A stretch of 64,000 bases of DNA from Botryosphaeria dothidea (lineage: Eukaryota; Ascomycota; Dothideomycetes; Botryosphaeriales; Botryosphaeriaceae): NCBI GenBank assembly GCA_011503125.2, contig WWBZ02000033.1:2852001-2916000 (forward strand), written 5' to 3'. Both the position numbers and the translations under genes were made by a program. Below the pieces are notes generated by a model. That model was not told the origin of the DNA and ran no database searches. It saw only the letters and a program-made list of their open reading frames with translations. This document shows positions 13,319-26,047 of this stretch, piece by piece; the first letter of the stretch is position 1, and each line of letters begins with the position of its first letter.

Positions 13319-15199
13319 ATGCCCCCCAAGCGCGCAGCTGCAGCTGCAGCCTCCAAGAAGGCTGCTCCTGCCCCCAAGGAGACTGCCGCAAAGACCGCGA
13401 AGTCCACCAAGGCCGCTGCAACGACAAAGAAAGCGCCAGCAAAGAAGGTCATTGCCAATGGCGAAACCAGGACGCTCCCGAAGCGCGGTGGACCTGCGAA
13501 GAAGGATGCTGACGCGCCTGCTGCGACTAAGAAGACGGTGAAGAAGACGACGACCAAGAAGCAAAGTAAGTCACCGAACCCGAGCCGCCTTCCTTACGCG
13601 CCTTAACGCGCATCATATCCATTCGGCTCGTTGAACGCCTGCTGACGGTTTGCGACTACAGATGACGTCAAGGACAATGCTGCGACCGCAAGCTTCTCGA
13701 CTCAGGCCACAAGTGAGGGCACGCAGGATCAGTCCACGCAACAGGCTACTGCCTCCTTCACTTCCACATCGACCGCTCCCGCGAAGGCTTCCAGGAAGCG
13801 CAAGGCTACGGATGAGCCTGGGGTTCCCGCTTTTAAGAAGATCAGAATCGCGCGTCTCAAGGAAGATGACAAGAACAAGGCGCCTAGCCAAAAGCTTCAT
13901 GTTTACGTCTTTGGTGAGGGTAGCTCCGGCGAGCTTGGCCTTGGAACTGCCAAGAATGCAGTTGATGTCAAGCGCCCGCGTCTCAACCCGCTTCTTCCGG
14001 CCGACAGCGTCGGTGTTGTGCAGGTCGCTGCGGGTGGCATGCACGTTCTTGCGCTCACCCACGACAGTAAGATCTTGTCCTGGGGCGTCAACGATCAGGG
14101 AGCTCTCGGCCGCGACACCACCTGGGACGGTGGTTTGGTTGACATTGACGACAACAAGAGCGACGACAGCTCTGATTCTGGATCCGACTCTGGCATGAAC
14201 CCCAAGGAGGCCACTCCCACTGCTATCCCCACGGAAGCTTTCCCCGAGGGCACCAAGTTTGTCCAGGTCGCTGCTGCTGACAGTGCTTCGTTTGCCGTCA
14301 CTGACGACGGCCTTGTCTACGGCTGGGGTACGTTCCGCAGTAATGAGGGTATCTTCGGCTTCAGCAAGAAGTCTTTTATTCAGAAGACGCCAGTCCTTAT
14401 TCCGGAGCTCAAGAAGGTCCGCACTATCGTCTGTGGCGCCAACCATGTTCTCGCCCTTGACGCTGATGGAAACGTCTTCGCTTGGGGCAGCGGTCAGCAA
14501 AATCAACTCGGTCGCCGTGTTGTCGAGCGTACCAAGACGGAGGGTCTTGTCCCCCGCGAGTTTGGTCTTCCCCGTAGGAAGATCTCTCAGATTGCATGCG
14601 GCGCTTATCATTCCTTCGCCGTCGAGAAGAGCGGCAAGGTCTGGGCTTGGGGCCTGAACAACTTCGGCGAGACGGGCATTCCTGACAACGCTGGAGAGGA
14701 CGACGCAGTCATTCTGAAAGCTGTCAATGTTCTTGCTCTTTCTGAGAAGAAGATCAAGATGATCGATGGCGGTGGCCATCACTCAGCTGCTGTCACTGAT
14801 GATGGCAAGTGCCTCGTCTGGGGACGTCTCGACGGCTACCAGATGGGTCTGCCCATAGATACTCTTAAGAGCCTGGGCGAAGACAAGATCAAGAAGGATG
14901 AGCATGGCAGGCCTCGTATCCTGAAGGTTCCGACTGAACTTCCCAACATCAATGCCGACTTCATCACCTGCGGCTCTGACCACAATATTGCGATCAGCAA
15001 GGAAGGAAAGGCTTACTCCTGGGGCTTCTCGGCCAACTACCAGACTGGCCAGGGTACCGACGACGACATCGAAGTCGCGACTATGATTGACAACACCGCC
15101 GTCCGCGAGAAGAAGCTCAACTGGGCTGGCGCCGGTGGCCAGTACTCCATCCTCACTGCTCCGGCTGAGGATGTTCCTATGGTCAATGGTACCCACTAA
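13319..15199 (+). CDS. Ran guanine-nucleotide exchange factor, RCC1/Pim1/Srm1 family
   Basis: Chromatin-bound exchange factor that loads Ran with GTP in the nucleus, setting the direction of nuclear transport and spindle assembly. Exons 13319-13565 and 13662-15199 (intron 96 nt, GTAAGT...CAG, phase 1) give 594 residues. Residues 1-~170 are a disordered Lys/Ala/Thr-rich tail resembling histone H1 (KKAAPAPKE, TTKKAPAKK), expected to bind DNA or nucleosomes. From ~200 seven RCC1-type blades follow, with repeated VAAGGMHVLALT, SWGVNDQGALGRDT, CGANHVLALD, AWGSGQQNQLGRR, CGAYHSFAVE, WGLNNFGETG and CGSDHNIAIS. The insert after the first blade (DKSDDSSDSGSDSG region) is acidic. The ATG at 13319 is chosen because the basic tail begins there. 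Orthologues are Pim1 (fission yeast) and Srm1/Prp20 (budding yeast). Confidence 0.93.
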
Positions 15200-16951
15200 A
15201 GTGGCTCCAAATCACATCTCCAACATGCAAAAATGGCGTTTATGGTTGGCGCACGAGCTCCGACAGTTCTAATATCGGTTGTTTTTTGTCTTTCACTATC
15301 GGCATTTCTGAGCGAGGCGAGGACTTTTGTTTCCACGAATACAATGGCTTCGAGCCCAATTTCGACTTCACCACGATGATCTCACGCGCAAGCAGCACTT
15401 CTACACCTCCCTTCGGTCTGGTGTCACCAAATCGAAATATGAGCGTCGTCGCCTGAACGACTGTATACTCGGTTCGCGAATTGCTCAGCACTCGCCTCGT
15501 CTTGATTGAGAGCGGCGTGGTTGACTGTACCGACCTGAATTCTATACGCCTCAGGCTCTTTTCTTCAACTGAGATCTCACGCAAGACTTCTTTCCGGGTG
15601 CGGATTGTTGAACATAGGACTCCCCTCTCCTTGGGTTGAGACCGAATTCTTCAACTTCTTCCCGGTTTGGCTTTATGTTACTTGAGGACACCCTCGCCTC
15701 GGGGTTGAGACTTCACGACATGGCTCTCTTTTCATCCGGCTGTACCCTCTGGAACTCCCCTCCGCTCTGGGTTGAGACTGAGACCCAAAGTTCTCAGCTC
15801 TTTTCCGGTATCACCTTGCACTTTTGATCTCCTGGAATTTCGTTCTGGTTGGCTCCTTCTCTCTTCAGGATCTCCCCTACCCAGGCCTACGCATTTGCGA
15901 TGGCCGGGTTACGGGATGAGAACCTGGGGAGAGAAAGAGCCGGGGCCGGAGGCGGGGTGTGGTTACGTTTTGCTGGCTAGCGAGAGGGTTTTATTTTCCT
16001 TTTTCGGCGTTGGGGCGACAGGGGTAGGGAAAAGTGTGTGTCACAACAGATTTCAGCGAAGGCGCTGGATGGCATGGATGATGCTAATCACTGGATCTTC
16101 TGTCGGTTGGACATTCTGCATGAGGGACAGTAGCGGCGTTGATTTGCATAAACAATGGATTGACTGAAAACGACGTGTGCCTTGATGAAAGTGCCTTTGC
16201 GACGGAGAGGCTTGGAAAAAAAATTAGGCGGCGTCTCGGGCACCTGGGCCGATTCGAAAAAGTCACCGAAGCGGCTCAACGGCAAGCCGGGTGCCAATCG
16301 GCGCATATGCAGTTTAATAAAGTAATACGGCGGTTCACGATGATGCGGCAGACTGACGATGGTGGTGATCAATGGCCTGAGGCTCAGGGTCGAGAGGCCA
16401 CCGGAACCAATGACGGTCTGAGGCTCGGAAGCGTTACTCGATATCGTTTTTTCATGTGCCTGGGCGCTGACTCTTGTATCTCTAGCATCGCGTGCCTTTA
16501 GGCCGCGGCGTCAGGATCGCACCCGCGTCATCCCGAAATCGGAATTTAGCGTCGGCGCGGATCCCGAGCTCACCGAGGGCGCGCTGTGCCGCTGATAACC
16601 AGCGCCCCAAAATGGCCATGCAATCCTGGTGACGCCCAAGAAATGGAAAATACGGTCAAACACCTCCTGCTCAATCTCTCCGACCGTTGCTGTCGTGGGC
16701 TCCGGTGACTTGACGCGTTCTATTTTCCCTTTGCCCCAGAGCTGTGCGTGCTGGACGAGCTCTGGACTTTGAACAGCTACACCGTTGGGATCCCCAGCCA
16801 AGCTCCAAAAAACGTCACGACCGCCACCACATTTCTTGACAGCGCCGCTCGACCCTTGAGCGCGCAGATTCGCTAAAGGAGACCCTTCACACAACGCGAA
16901 GGGCCGCGTAGAGCCCTCTCTGCCAATTCGGATCCTCTGATCTCCATCAAG
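15200..16951. other. Intergenic region RCC1/GCV2
   Basis: 1.75 kb with the RCC1 3' UTR, the degenerate tandem repeat at 15480-15830 and the GCV2 promoter. Apart from the repeat I see no gene, tRNA or transposon signature. Confidence 0.5.
15480..15830 (+). repeat. Degenerate ~70-bp tandem repeat downstream of RCC1
   Basis: At least three imperfect units share GGGTTGAGAC preceded by a C/T-rich 'ACTCCCCTC' block (around 15618-15642, 15687-15711 and 15753-15778). A second element, CTTCTTTCCGG-like, recurs between them (near 15583, 15651, 15725 and 15796). Spacing is 66-74 bp. A weaker unit (TTGATTGAGAG) lies near 15498. It sits 300-600 bp past the RCC1 stop and is not coding. Confidence 0.5.
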
Positions 16952-19900
16952 ATGCAGTCTCAGTGCGCCAGAGCGAGCTTTCGCGCGACGCGTCTGGTGC
17001 TCTCGCAAAATGGCGCCATGCGGGTTTCGCGCAGCCCTCGCTTCCTACAGCGCCAGACCCTGGCGACACCGAGAAGTTCCAGTGCGCCTTTCGTACGAAC
17101 CTTCTACTCGAGCTCCACCGCAGACACGAATGGCAACACTCCGGCCAAGAAGCGCGGCTCTGCTTTTGCACCCCTCGACACTTTCCCCCACCGCCACATC
17201 GGTCCATCCGCCCGCGATGCCGAGCAGATGCTCAAGACCCTCGACCCGCCGGTCGGCTCTCTCGACGAGTTCGTGAAGCAGGTCGTTCCGGAAGACGTGC
17301 TCTCGGATCGCGACCTCAAAATCAACGGGCCCGCTGTTCGCACAAAGGATGGCGAAACGGCATTCAGCCAGGACGGATACACGGAGAGCGAGCTGTTGGA
17401 TCGCTTGCGCGAGATTGCCAATGGCAACAGCGTCTACCGCAGCTACATCGGCTGCGGATACGCCGGCACCCGCACGCCCGAGGTGATCAAGAGGAATGTC
17501 CTCGAGGGCCCCGGTTGGTACACCAGCTACACTCCCTACCAGCCCGAGATCAGCCAGGGACGTCTGGAATCTCTGTTGAACTTCCAGACCATGGTCTCTG
17601 ACCTCACTGGCTTGCCAATTGCTAACGCTTCCGTTCTGGATGAGCCGACTGCCGCTGCGGAGGCTATGACACTTGCCATGAATGCTCTACCTGTGAGCAG
17701 GCTGAGGAGGCCGACCAAGGTGTTCTTCGTGGATGAAAACTGCCACCCGCAGACTATTGCCGTTCTGCAGTCTCGCGCGGAGGGATTCGGCATCACCATT
17801 GAGGTCGGTGATGTGTTGAAGGATGGTGGTAAGCGTGTGGAGAAAATTGGCCAGGATCTCGTCGGTGTGCTGGTTCAGTACCCGGACACTTATGGAGGCG
17901 TTGAGGACTACAAGGCTGTCTCAGATGCAGTCCACAAGCTCGGTGCCACTGTTAGCGTTGCCACGGACTTGCTTGCTCTGACGGTCTTGAAGGCGCCCAG
18001 TGAATTCGGCGCCGACGTTGCTTTTGGCAACGCGCAGCGCTTCGGTGTGCCTTTTGGGTACGGTGGGCCTCACGCTGCCTTCTTTGCTGTGAGCGACAAG
18101 CACAAGCGCAAGATGCCTGGTCGTTTGATTGGACTTTCCAAGGACCGTCTGGGTGACAGTGCGGCAAGACTGGCTCTGCAAACTAGAGAACAGCATATCC
18201 GCAGAGAGAAGGCTACTAGCAACATCTGCACTGCCCAGGCGCTTTTGGCTAACATGAGTGCATTCTTCGCCATCTACCACGGTCCCCAAGGTCTGAAGGC
18301 AATTGCGGAGAGGACTGTTACCGCTGCGAGAGTGCTACAGAAGGGCCTGAATCAACTTGGATTTGAGACTAGGAAGCGTGGGACTGGTGAGAAGGGCGCT
18401 GTTCTGTTCGACACGGTCGTCGTTGACACGGAGAACAACTCGGATAACCTGATCAAGAAGGCTTTGAAGGAGAAGAAGATCAACCTGAGGAAGATTGATG
18501 AGGGCCACATCGGTATCACCGTTGACGAGACCATTACCAAGACCGACATCGAGGACATTCTTGACGTCTTCCGCGGCTTCGTTGGTGTCAAGGATCTTCC
18601 CGACATTGAGGCTTTTGCCGAGCAAGTCTCCGCCAATACCATCCCCGAGAAGTTTAAGCGCAATACGCCCTACCTTACTCACCCCGTCTTCAACACCCAC
18701 CACTCTGAGACCGAGCTCCTCCGCTATATTCACCAGCTTCAGTCCAAGGATCTTTCTCTTGTCCACTCCATGATTCCCCTGGGTTCCTGCACCATGAAGC
18801 TCAATGCTACCACTGAGATGGCGCCCGTTACTTGGCCTGAATTCTCGTCTCTCCACCCGTTCGTGCCTAAAGACCAGGCAAAGGGATACGAGACCCTCAT
18901 CACCGAGCTTGAGACTGATTTGTCTGAGATCACTGGCTTCCACTCCGTCTCTCTCCAGCCTAACTCAGGTGCCCAGGGCGAGTTTACGGGTCTTCGCGTC
19001 ATCCGCAAGTACCAAGAGCAGCAGCCTGGCAAGAAGCGTGACATTTGCTTGATTCCGGTCTCCGCCCACGGCACCAACCCTGCTAGCGCTGCCATGGCTG
19101 GTATGCGTGTTGTCACGATCAAGTGCGAGAACGGAACCGGTAATCTGGATATGGATGATCTCAAGGCGAAGTGTGAGAAGCACAGCGAGGAGCTTGGTGC
19201 TATCATGGTCACCTATCCCAGCACTTTCGGTGTCTTCGAGCCGAAGATCAAGGAGGTCTGCAAGCTTGTCCACGAGCATGGCGGACAGGTCTACATGGAC
19301 GGTGCCAACATGAATGCCCAGATTGGTCTCTGCTCTCCTGGCGAGATTGGCGCTGACGTCTGCCATCTCAACCTCCACAAGACCTTCTGTATCCCTCACG
19401 GTGGCGGTGGTCCTGGTGTCGGCCCCATCGGTGTTGCCAAGCACCTTGCTCCCTTCCTCCCTGGCCACCCCATTGTTCCTACCGGTGGCGAGAAAGCCAT
19501 CGCTCCCGTCTCTGGCGCCCCTTGGGGATCCTCGTCCATTCTCCCTATTTCCTGGGCCTATGTCAAGATGATGGGTGGCCACGGCCTTACTCACGCCACC
19601 AAAATCACTCTCCTGAACGCCAACTACATTCTTTCCCGCCTCAAGCCGCACTACCCGATCCTGTACACCAACGCCGCCGGCCGCTGCGCGCACGAGTTCA
19701 TTCTCGATGTGCGCAAGTTCAAAGAGACGGCCGGTGTCGAGGCTATCGACATCGCCAAGCGTCTCCAAGACTACGGCTTCCACGCGCCAACCATGAGCTG
19801 GCCCGTCGCCAACACGCTGATGATCGAACCGACCGAGAGCGAAAGCAAGGAAGAGCTCGACCGCTTCTGCGATGCTCTCATTCAAATCAGAAAGGAGATT

Positions 19901-20202
19901 GAAGCGGTGGAGAAGGGCGAGGTGCCGAAGGATGGAAATGTCCTAAAGTTGGCGCCGCATAGCCAGAAGGATCTATTGGTCGAAGAGTGGAAGAGGCCAT
20001 ACACGAGGGAGTATGCGGCATACCCGCTGCCGTACTTGAAGGAGAAGAAGTTCTGGCCAAGCGTGACGAGGTTGGACGATGGTGAGTAACAGCTTTTTTT
20101 CTCCGAAATATTTGAAAGAGATCTGTTGACTGACGCGAATCGATAGCCTACGGAGATACGAACCTCTTCTGCACCTGCTCCCCGGTCGAGGATACCGCTT
20201 AA
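16952..20202 (+). CDS. GCV2: Glycine dehydrogenase (decarboxylating), P-protein, mitochondrial
   Basis: P-protein of the mitochondrial glycine cleavage complex. It is a PLP enzyme that decarboxylates glycine and passes the aminomethyl group to the lipoyl H-protein. Exons 16952-20081 and 20147-20202 (intron 65 nt, GTGAGT...TAG, phase 1) give 1061 residues, the normal size of the single-chain P-protein. Residues 1-~50 are rich in Arg and Ser without acidic residues, a mitochondrial presequence. FPHRHIGPSARDAEQML opens the mature enzyme, followed by YIGCGYAGTRTPEVIKRN and YTPYQPEISQGRLESLLNFQ. The PLP lysine is K810 in HLNLHKTFCIPHGGGG. The last exon adds an 18-residue tail with the CTCSP motif common at the end of P-proteins. 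Without this exon the protein would end 17 residues early. Confidence 0.96.
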
Positions 20203-21992
20203 TCTTTTCCCCCAAATCACAGAATAGCTATGATACCCCAGGGTGTCAAAAAACATCCGTACCACTCACCAGGCTCTTAACATCCTGGTGTGATCTATTC
20301 TTTCTACTCCCTCTGACCTCATTTCTCCCCCGACGAAACGCATCTGGCATTTTTCTCGCGCGTATTTAGAGCGATAAGGCTTAGAGGGGTGAAAAAATCT
20401 AAACGATTTAACATTTATATTGGAATGGCGTTTTACGATATCGTGGGTATTGGGGGGAACAAGGCGGCATCGCATATCATCGTCATCTGTCATATGAGCG
20501 GTATTTGGTTTTTTTTCTCTTCTAACATCTTGTCGGTGGCGAGTTTTAACAGTCTCGCTATGTTCTTTGAATATGCGGTTCGGGTTGGCCGAGGGATTGG
20601 CTGCATGAGGTAGGGAAAGGACTACTTCCAATACAACGCATTTTCTTGGAAATCCAGATTGGTTTCGCAGGTTCTTATTGTTCGCAAAGCATAAGCGGCG
20701 TCGCATCTCTTCGGATGATGCCCCTTCAATTATTGCTACAGCAAGTACAAACGCGTGGTAAGTTAAAGCATCTGATCAAGTGAAAGTAGCCGGCAGAATC
20801 AATTTTCTTTGCGTCCGGACGAAGGCTTCGAGTCCGGATGGGAATGGCATGGTACTATTGTGTGAGGCCGGCCTCTTGTGTGCAATAGATCCATCCCATC
20901 TCAAATTGCACGAGCCAGCTAAACAAGTCGGAAATGAATGGGGTGAGGTGCCTTGGCGCCGATGCCTAATGCTCGATCCCAGCCCCGCACTTGAGACCAC
21001 ACCTGCGCTCCTGCAACGTCATGGCGAAACAACCTGAGGTTTCACTGCACTCCCCCGTCGCCATCCGTTAATCCATACGTCTGCTGAATACGAATCCGCA
21101 TAGCAGCGGCCTTCCAGATCGCCAATCGCCACCTGCATGTCATAGCGCACCCCCCGGCAGCACTCTTGCTATCTAGCCTATGAAATCCGGGCCTACGACC
21201 GTGGGGGACTTTGCTACTCGAAGACGGTACCACGACTGGCGGTCGCTTCTCAGTAGCTCCCAGACACCCCGCTCTAGCGGCCCGGCCCTTCTGCAAGATC
21301 CCGCAATTCACCTCTGCACCGCGAGAACAAGATGCATCGACGCCCCGCCTGGCCGTCTCACATGTGTTTGTACACTGTTTGTACAACCGTACAACTCATC
21401 CCTCACCGGGTTGAGATCTGTTCATATCGCACTTCAATGTTTCGGATTTTTGAGATTTTTGTTCAAGAATTAAAATTCTCATTTGCAAAGGTATTCAATG
21501 ACAATCTCCTCCTTCGCAGCAACCCGATGGGCGCGGATCGAGCTTCAGTGCCCCTTTTCTTTCATTTTCGTATGTCGCGACTAGCCCAATGGACCACGAC
21601 CACCACTTACGACATCTATCCCTCTCTCCTCGACGATCACATGCCTTTACTCCAGATCATACGTCAACAAGGCTTGGTCATGCAGATACGGGTGATTGCG
21701 GTATGCAGTGGATTGTTGAGCCAAGTTACTAAATCGCTCGGACTTACCTAAAGGTATCGGCTATGGCCTTGGGGTGCATTATCAGAGAGGGGAAGCTGCT
21801 GCATGTCCGGGAGGATCGAGTGCAACGACGGTCACCTTTCAGGCGCTGGGTCCGAACTCTCCAGGCATATAAGGTTCTTCAAGAAGGCTCCAGCTTCTAT
21901 CCACACTTCCTTGCACACCCAAACGCAGAGGAAGAGCCCCTTCCTTCCCCCTAAAGCATCCCTTCTCAGCACTTCTCGACCTCGGGCCAGTC
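20203..21992. other. Intergenic region GCV2/PLP decarboxylase
   Basis: 1.8 kb. The first 600 bp include T-rich tracts typical of a 3' UTR. A C/T-rich leader precedes the ATG at 21993. Open frames on both strands are short and unrecognised. No RNA gene seen. Confidence 0.5.
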
Positions 21993-24900
21993 ATGAGTAG
22001 CTTCAAGATCGGCGGAACTACTTTTGGTGGCTCTACTTTCGGAAGCGGCATCAGTGCGCCCAGCCTTGGGAAAGCCTCAACCAGTAGCGGAATCAATATT
22101 CCCAAAGTGGGAAGCGTTTCTGCTAAAGCCGGAATTGACGTATCAAAAGGCTTGGGTGGTCTGACCGGCGGTATTGAGCTCAAGAAAGACAACGGCAATG
22201 TCTTCACCAGTGGCGCCTCCAAGAAGTCTGTGGAGGATGTCTCTCACCAAGCCATCAGCTCGTACTTCATCGGGCCACAGGCCGAGAACCTGACCTACTT
22301 CAAAGACAACATCAACACCATCCTTGACAGACTCAAGGAAACAAGGGTCAATTACTTCCCGGAAGACGGCGTAAATATCCACCTGAATTCTTCATTAATC
22401 ACAAGTTACTGACCTCTCAAACTTCGATGTGATCAGGAATTCGTCACCAATGCCATCCAGGACTCTGAGATGTTCCAAAAGCGCACTCGTGAAGTTGCCA
22501 AGAGCGTTGAGAAATTGTCAGAACTGCTTGGTGCACACTCGATCCCCTTTTGGTCTCCAAGATACCAGGCTCACATGTGCATGGACATGAACATGCCTGC
22601 GTTACTTGGGTACTTCGCAACCATGCTCTACAACCCAAACAACGTTGCCTTTGAAGCTAGCCCACTCTCCACTCTGGCAGAGATAGAAGTGGGCGAGCAG
22701 CTCTGCGAGATGTTTGGCTATAACACCGACGAAGAACAGCGGGAGCAGGACGGACCAACCGGCTGGGGTCATGTCGCTTGTGATGGCACTGTTGCCAACT
22801 TGGAGTCGATGTGGTAAGTCCAAGGCTCCCAAAACCTGTCGTATATCGAAGCTAACTCGAAGCTAACCTCTCCAGGACCGGTGAGTACACCCAAAGGTCA
22901 ACGAATATCCCATTATTTTTGACCCATTTCTGGCAGCTCGGAACCTGAAGTACTATCCTCTCTCCATCCGTCAGGCTATGGAAGGGCCATTGGATTTCGT
23001 CAGTGACACCTTCACCATCAAGACGGCGCAGAACGAAGAGAAGCTGTTCAAAGAGCTCACCACCTGGGAACTGCTGAACCTCAAACCCGAAACAATCCTT
23101 GATATTCCTGACCGCTTAAATCGTGACTACACTATATCCGCCAAATACTTGGAGGAGGTCATGAATCAGTTTGGAATTCAGTCACGCGGCAAGGAATCTC
23201 TGGAGAGAGAATTCGGCATCGAGAAACCTGCACAGTACATGCTGTCTAACACGAGGCACTATTCCTGGCCAAAAGGCGCCGGTGAGCACTAATTCGCGAT
23301 TGACGTATTTTTGTTACTCTTCCGGTAATTATCTAATGTGTTACCAGCAATCGCCGGCATCGGATCAGACAACGTGATCGGCATCCCAGTCGACAATGGC
23401 GCTCGCATCGACATGTCCAAACTTGAGAAGGAGCTGGAAGACCACCTGAACAATAATCAACCAGTCTATGCCGTCGTAGCCATCATGGGATCCACAGAAG
23501 AAGGCGCGGTCGACCCCCTCGATGAGATTCTAGCACAGCGACGTCGTTTCCAAGCCCGCGGTATGTCGTATGTGGTGCATGCCGACGCTGCCTGGGGTGG
23601 ATACTTTGCGTCAATGCTGCCGCGTGACTTCACCCCTGGAAGTAGGTTTTCAGATAACCTGCCCATTGGCCTGGGTGGCGCCGAAGGGTTTGTGCCGGAT
23701 AGTTCTCTACGTGTGGAGACACAGGAGAATATGTGGTGGTTGAGGCAAGCGGACTCTATCACGGTAGATCCGCATAAGGCTGGGTACATCCCGTATCCAG
23801 CGGGTGGACTCTGCTACAAGGATGGCCGGATGAGGTACTTGGTTACCTGGACCAGTCCTTATCTCTCCCAAGGGTCAACGACGAGTATCGGTATCTATGG
23901 TGTGGAGGGAAGGTAAGCAATGCTTCTTTACGTATCGGGTTCTGGGTTCTGACCGTCCCGAAAGCAAACCCGGAGCTTCTGCAGTCTCGACATACATGTC
24001 CAATAAGTGCATCGGACTGAATCCGGAAGGGTACGGTGCCTTGTTGGGAGAGGTTACTTTCAGTTGCAGCAGGGTAAGTGAAAGTCTTCACGGATGATTA
24101 TCTTCCGCTGCGTGGCGTGTGCTAAGCTGAGTATCGGTAATAGCTTTCCGCTCAATGGGCAGCGATGACTGATGACAGTATGCCTTTCACTGTCGTTCCA
24201 TTCAATATGTTGCCTTCGGAACTTGCGCCCGATGCAACCCCCGAATCCATTGAAGCAGAGAAGGAATGGATTCGGAACAACATTCTGGGATCATCCAACC
24301 TCAACATTGTCTCAAGCAACAGCACCAGTCCTGGAGGAGACAGTGCACTTTCCCTTCTCCGCAAATTGGGTTCCGACTTGAACATTAACGCGTTCGCCGT
24401 CAACTTCCGTCTTTCGGATGGCACGCTCAACACTGATACATTGGAGGCCAACTACTTAATGCAGCGTGTTGTGTCACGCCTCTCGGTCGACTCGCCTGGC
24501 GATGACCCCACACAGATCCCTTTGTACCTGACCTCAACTGAGTTTTCGCCAGAACTCTATGGTGAATGTGGAGAAAACTTCAAGAAGAGGCTTGGCTTGA
24601 AAGGGGGTCCACAGGATCTTTTCGTTTTGCGAAACGTCGTCATGTCGCCTTTTCCCACAGAGAAGGACTTCATCTCCGAGCTGGCGGGTATCTTCAAGAC
24701 GGTTGTAGAGGAGGAGGCTGAGGTAAGAGAACTTGCTATCTGCCTTCTACCGTGGACGTACAAATGTTGACGAGCACTAGGTTTGCCGCAAGCGGAATGA
24801 GGTCACCAAAGACAACCATGAGTTTGTCATGCAGGGAGCCGATCCGGTCTTCCTCTTGCACAAGCCCAGCTTCCATGTCGCGAATCACCGCCGTCAGACT

Positions 24901-25734
24901 ATTCTTGAGGTCGAAATGCCCGAAGACACGAAGGAATGGTACCGCACACTCAAAGCGCAGTATCCAGAGGAACTTTGGTCCTTCTACACCACCGATCCCG
25001 TTGACCTTACCGAAGTCATCAATAGCTCTGGGTACTTGTTTGGATACATGAAGTCCAGGATGTCGTGAGTCTATCCGCCTCTCACCTGTCGTTGTTGCTA
25101 CTAACACAAAAAACACTATCACAGCGGCCCCATAATCCCTGGGTTCAAATTGAAAGCCAAACATGCCTGGCTCGATCGCCCATTGACAGGGCCGTCCCTC
25201 TCGTCTGCCTATCCCACCACCAAAATGCCGTTCTACCTCTACGGTCCAGACATCAGCTGCCTCGACTCATCCTCTCAGCCCTTCCACATCGACCACGCCC
25301 TCCTTCGCTATCCCAACATCCAACTCTCGGCATCCGACATTGATCTTTCTCTCCCCTCGCCGCCAAAAATCTCGACCACGGGCCGTCCGCTCGTCTTTTT
25401 CTTCGACGACATTCGCGAGGGGACCATGCAGCCGTTCCCGGGCTCTAACGCTATACTTGCCGGCTTGCCGAACTTCTTCTTTGCAAAGGGGAAGGAGTTC
25501 AATGTCAGTGTTTGGGAAGACCCGGTGGCGGGCAGCGAGGATGGTGAGGAGATCTGGAGAGCATGGGAGGGATTGGGGGAGAACGGGAGCGAGGAGGGTC
25601 TTGTCGGAAGAGGCAAGGCGACGCTGGGTAAGAATGTGTGGGTGGATGGTGAGCAGCTGAACTTCGACCCGTACAAGATCATCGATGATGTGGCTGCTTG
25701 GAGAGAGGAGTTCGACAAGATCGGAAGCGTGTGA
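21993..25734 (+). CDS. Group II PLP-dependent decarboxylase, tyrosine-decarboxylase type, nine exons
   Basis: Predicted amino-acid decarboxylase. Exons 21993-22370, 22437-22813, 22876-22880, 22937-23281, 23348-23912, 23965-24073, 24144-24722, 24781-25064 and 25125-25734 give 1083 residues. The third exon is only 5 nt (gaccg); it is required for frame and yields ESMWTARNLK, matching the 'ESMWAARNLK' pattern I recall from bacterial tyrosine decarboxylases. Other signatures: YQAHMCMDMNMPALLGYFA, LYNPNNVAFEASPLSTLAEI, WGHVACDGTVANLES, HYSWPKGA, VAIMGSTEEGAVDPL, HADAAWGGYFAS, and DPHKAGYIPYPAG with the PLP lysine at residue 512. Bacterial relatives are about 620 residues; this protein has a Gly/Ser-rich N-terminus (~90 residues) and some 400 extra C-terminal residues. 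No signal peptide or membrane segment. The substrate cannot be decided by eye (tyrosine, other aromatic amino acids or glutamate). Confidence 0.88.
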
Positions 25735-25972
25735 TGGTGAGACCAGGCGGTGGGAGTATGAAAGAAGTCGGAAAATTGAATGGAATTTGCGCTGATGTCT
25801 TTCTTTCAAGGGAAAAATCGTTTCATCTTCCTTTCTTATGGTTGGCAATTTGTTTGTCTTTCGGACGAAGTAATGCGTTTATTGAATCGACGTTGCTCGA
25901 AACCGACAGTGTGTGCCCCTCTTGTAGACCTGCGCAATATGAACTGCCCGGCTAGTTCCTGTAGTGTCACCG

Positions 25973-26047
25973 GCTACTGCTGGCATAGTCCAGTGGTATG
26001 ACGGCGGTGCCGTTGAACCGCCATGGGTTCAAGTCTCACCAGTATCG
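25973..26047 (+). tRNA. tRNA-like element, possibly a degenerate tRNA
   Basis: Contains an A-box-like TGGCATAGTCCAGTGG (25981-25996) and a B-box-like GGTTCAAGTCTC (26026-26037) at tRNA-like spacing. GCTACTG/CAGTATC pair 6 of 7 as an acceptor stem, ATGGG/CTCAC form a weak T-stem, and GGCGGT/ACCGCC form a strong central hairpin with an 8-nt loop. The canonical 7-nt anticodon loop with U33 is missing and the spacing between arms is off by several bases, so no anticodon can be assigned. It may be a tRNA pseudogene or the promoter part of a longer Pol III transcript (see 25973-26166). Confidence 0.4.
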
